Assembly: GCA_003003925.1 (NCBI GenBank)
Contig: PVWP01000009.1
Location: 62,001-126,000 of the forward strand
DNA length: 64,000 nt
Direction of reading: 5' to 3'
Source: Aphanothece cf. minutissima CCALA 015
GTDB lineage: Bacteria; Cyanobacteriota; Cyanobacteriia; PCC-6307; Cyanobiaceae
The notes below the pieces were generated by a model, which saw nothing but the letters and a program-made list of their open reading frames with translations, was not told the origin of the DNA and ran no database searches. Made by a program: the position numbers and the translations under genes. Positions 63,369 through 64,000 of the stretch are shown here, piece by piece (the first letter of the stretch is position 1; every line of letters starts with the position of its first letter).

Positions 63369-64000
63369 ACCTTGGTGGGCAGCGGCCGGCCCAGCAGCCC
63401 CCGCGGCCGCAGCAGCAGCACCAGAAAGAGGAAGCCGTAGCTCACCGCATCCTTCCAGCCCGACCAGTCGGCCGGCACGAACGCCTCCGCCAGCCCGACG
63501 ATCAGCCCGCCCAGCACCGCCCCCGGCACGCTGCCCAGTCCGCCGAGCACCAGCACCGCCAGCCCCTTGAGGCCGTAGCCGATGCCGAAGTAGGGCCCGG
63601 CGATGCTGACGCTCAGCCCCACCAGCCCGCCGGCCACCCCGGCCAGGAAGCCGCTGAGGCCGAAGGCCAGCCGCACCATGGCCGTGCTGTCGATGCCCAG
63701 CAGCTGGGCGGTTTCGGGGTCCTCGGCCACCGCCTGCAGCCCCTTGCCGTTGCGGCTGCCCTCCAGCCAGAGGGTGAGCAGGGCCAGCAGCAGCACGGCG
63801 ATGCCCAGCAGCAGGGCCTGGACCGTGCGCACCCGGGCCCCCAGCAGGGGGAAGGAGGCCGGCAGGCCGCCGAGGGCGCCGGTGGGGATGGCGTAGCTTT
63901 CCGCCCCCACCAGCAGCTGGATCAGGTTCACCAGGATCACCCCGGCCCCCAGGCTGGTGATCAGGGCCAGCAGCGGGTCGGCCCGGCGGCGGCGCAGGGG
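63365..64000 (-). CDS. livH: Branched-chain/neutral amino acid ABC importer, permease LivH (5' end outside window)
   Basis: At least 211 residues are present. The frame continues beyond the internal Met at 63940 to the window edge (RRRRADPLLALITSLGAGVI), so the gene starts outside. The visible part has LQAVAEDPETAQLLGIDSTA, AGVAGGLVGLSVSIAGPYFG, GLKGLAVLVLGGLGSVPGAV and LGGLIVGLAEAFV, the standard LivH loop and last helices. The periplasmic binding protein gene is not in the window. The last residues are GRPLPTKV. Confidence 0.92.
   Translation of the reverse strand, partial: PLRRRRADPLLALITSLGAGVILVNLIQLLVGAESYAIPTGALGGLPASFPLLGARVRTVQALLLGIAVLLLALLTLWLEGSRNGKGLQAVAEDPETAQLLGIDSTAMVRLAFGLSGFLAGVAGGLVGLSVSIAGPYFGIGYGLKGLAVLVLGGLGSVPGAVLGGLIVGLAEAFVPADWSGWKDAVSYGFLFLVLLLRPRGLLGRPLPTKV

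Overview
The window comes from a high-GC picocyanobacterium of the Synechococcus/Cyanobium type. Reasons: HIP1 octamers (GCGATCGC, e.g. 400-407), small conserved hypotheticals typical of that group, the VPGPLP-type PEP-CTERM motif, and ABC importers typical of the group. This is inference from sequence features, not a database match.

Layout. (1) 1-8231: compact housekeeping genes: 5' part of gltX, tRNA-Asp, tRNA-Trp, rplS, a PepSY-like membrane protein, map, an SDR enzyme, a DRTGG-type P-loop protein, a DprA-like Rossmann protein, an NfeD/SPFH pair, a MAPEG protein and yajQ. (2) 8173-23235: two PEP-CTERM secreted proteins and one 4530-residue repeat protein (PPC-like, Calx-beta, LamG, ELWxxDGT and cadherin-like repeats, RTX-like C-terminus), probably exported by type I secretion. 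(3) 23570-29169: a full-length 5-oxoprolinase/hydantoinase and a gamma-glutamyltransferase whose ends overlap, a likely gamma-glutamyl compound catabolism operon. (4) 29180-32423: HdeD-like protein, small secreted protein, K+ channel-like protein and type II NADH dehydrogenase. (5) 32569-37389: a zinc operon with a Zur-like box, a CobW GTPase, a WD40 protein and znuACB. (6) 38001-59875: an integrated genomic island of about 21.9 kb, visibly lower in GC. (7) 59922-64000: a voltage-gated channel with a C-terminal zinc ribbon and a branched-chain/neutral amino-acid type ABC importer (livF, G, M and part of livH).

The island is bounded by an 18-bp direct repeat (17 of 18 identical) and has split a DEDDh exonuclease gene. 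The 5' end of that gene lies outside the right boundary and the body outside the left boundary. A near-identical 23-bp tandem motif sits just inside both ends. The tyrosine integrase is at the left end and a serine recombinase at the right end. Cargo includes a type I restriction-modification operon (hsdM-hsdS-hsdR), a secreted SNase, a tandem HNH/AP2-like nuclease-type protein, a membrane pentapeptide-repeat protein, several small secreted or unknown proteins, and an old integrase remnant. A small Pro/Arg-rich gene lies next to both the intact integrase and the remnant.

The most unusual part is 54761-55650, between hsdM and a small-ORF/SF2-helicase operon. It holds about ten diverged tandem units, each with one or two short hairpins whose arms change sequence together, and an A/T-rich AGGGA motif. 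A further copy of the first hairpin lies just after the helicase gene. I infer a replication or maintenance locus, or a family of structured RNAs. It does not match CRISPR, integron attC or any riboswitch I know.
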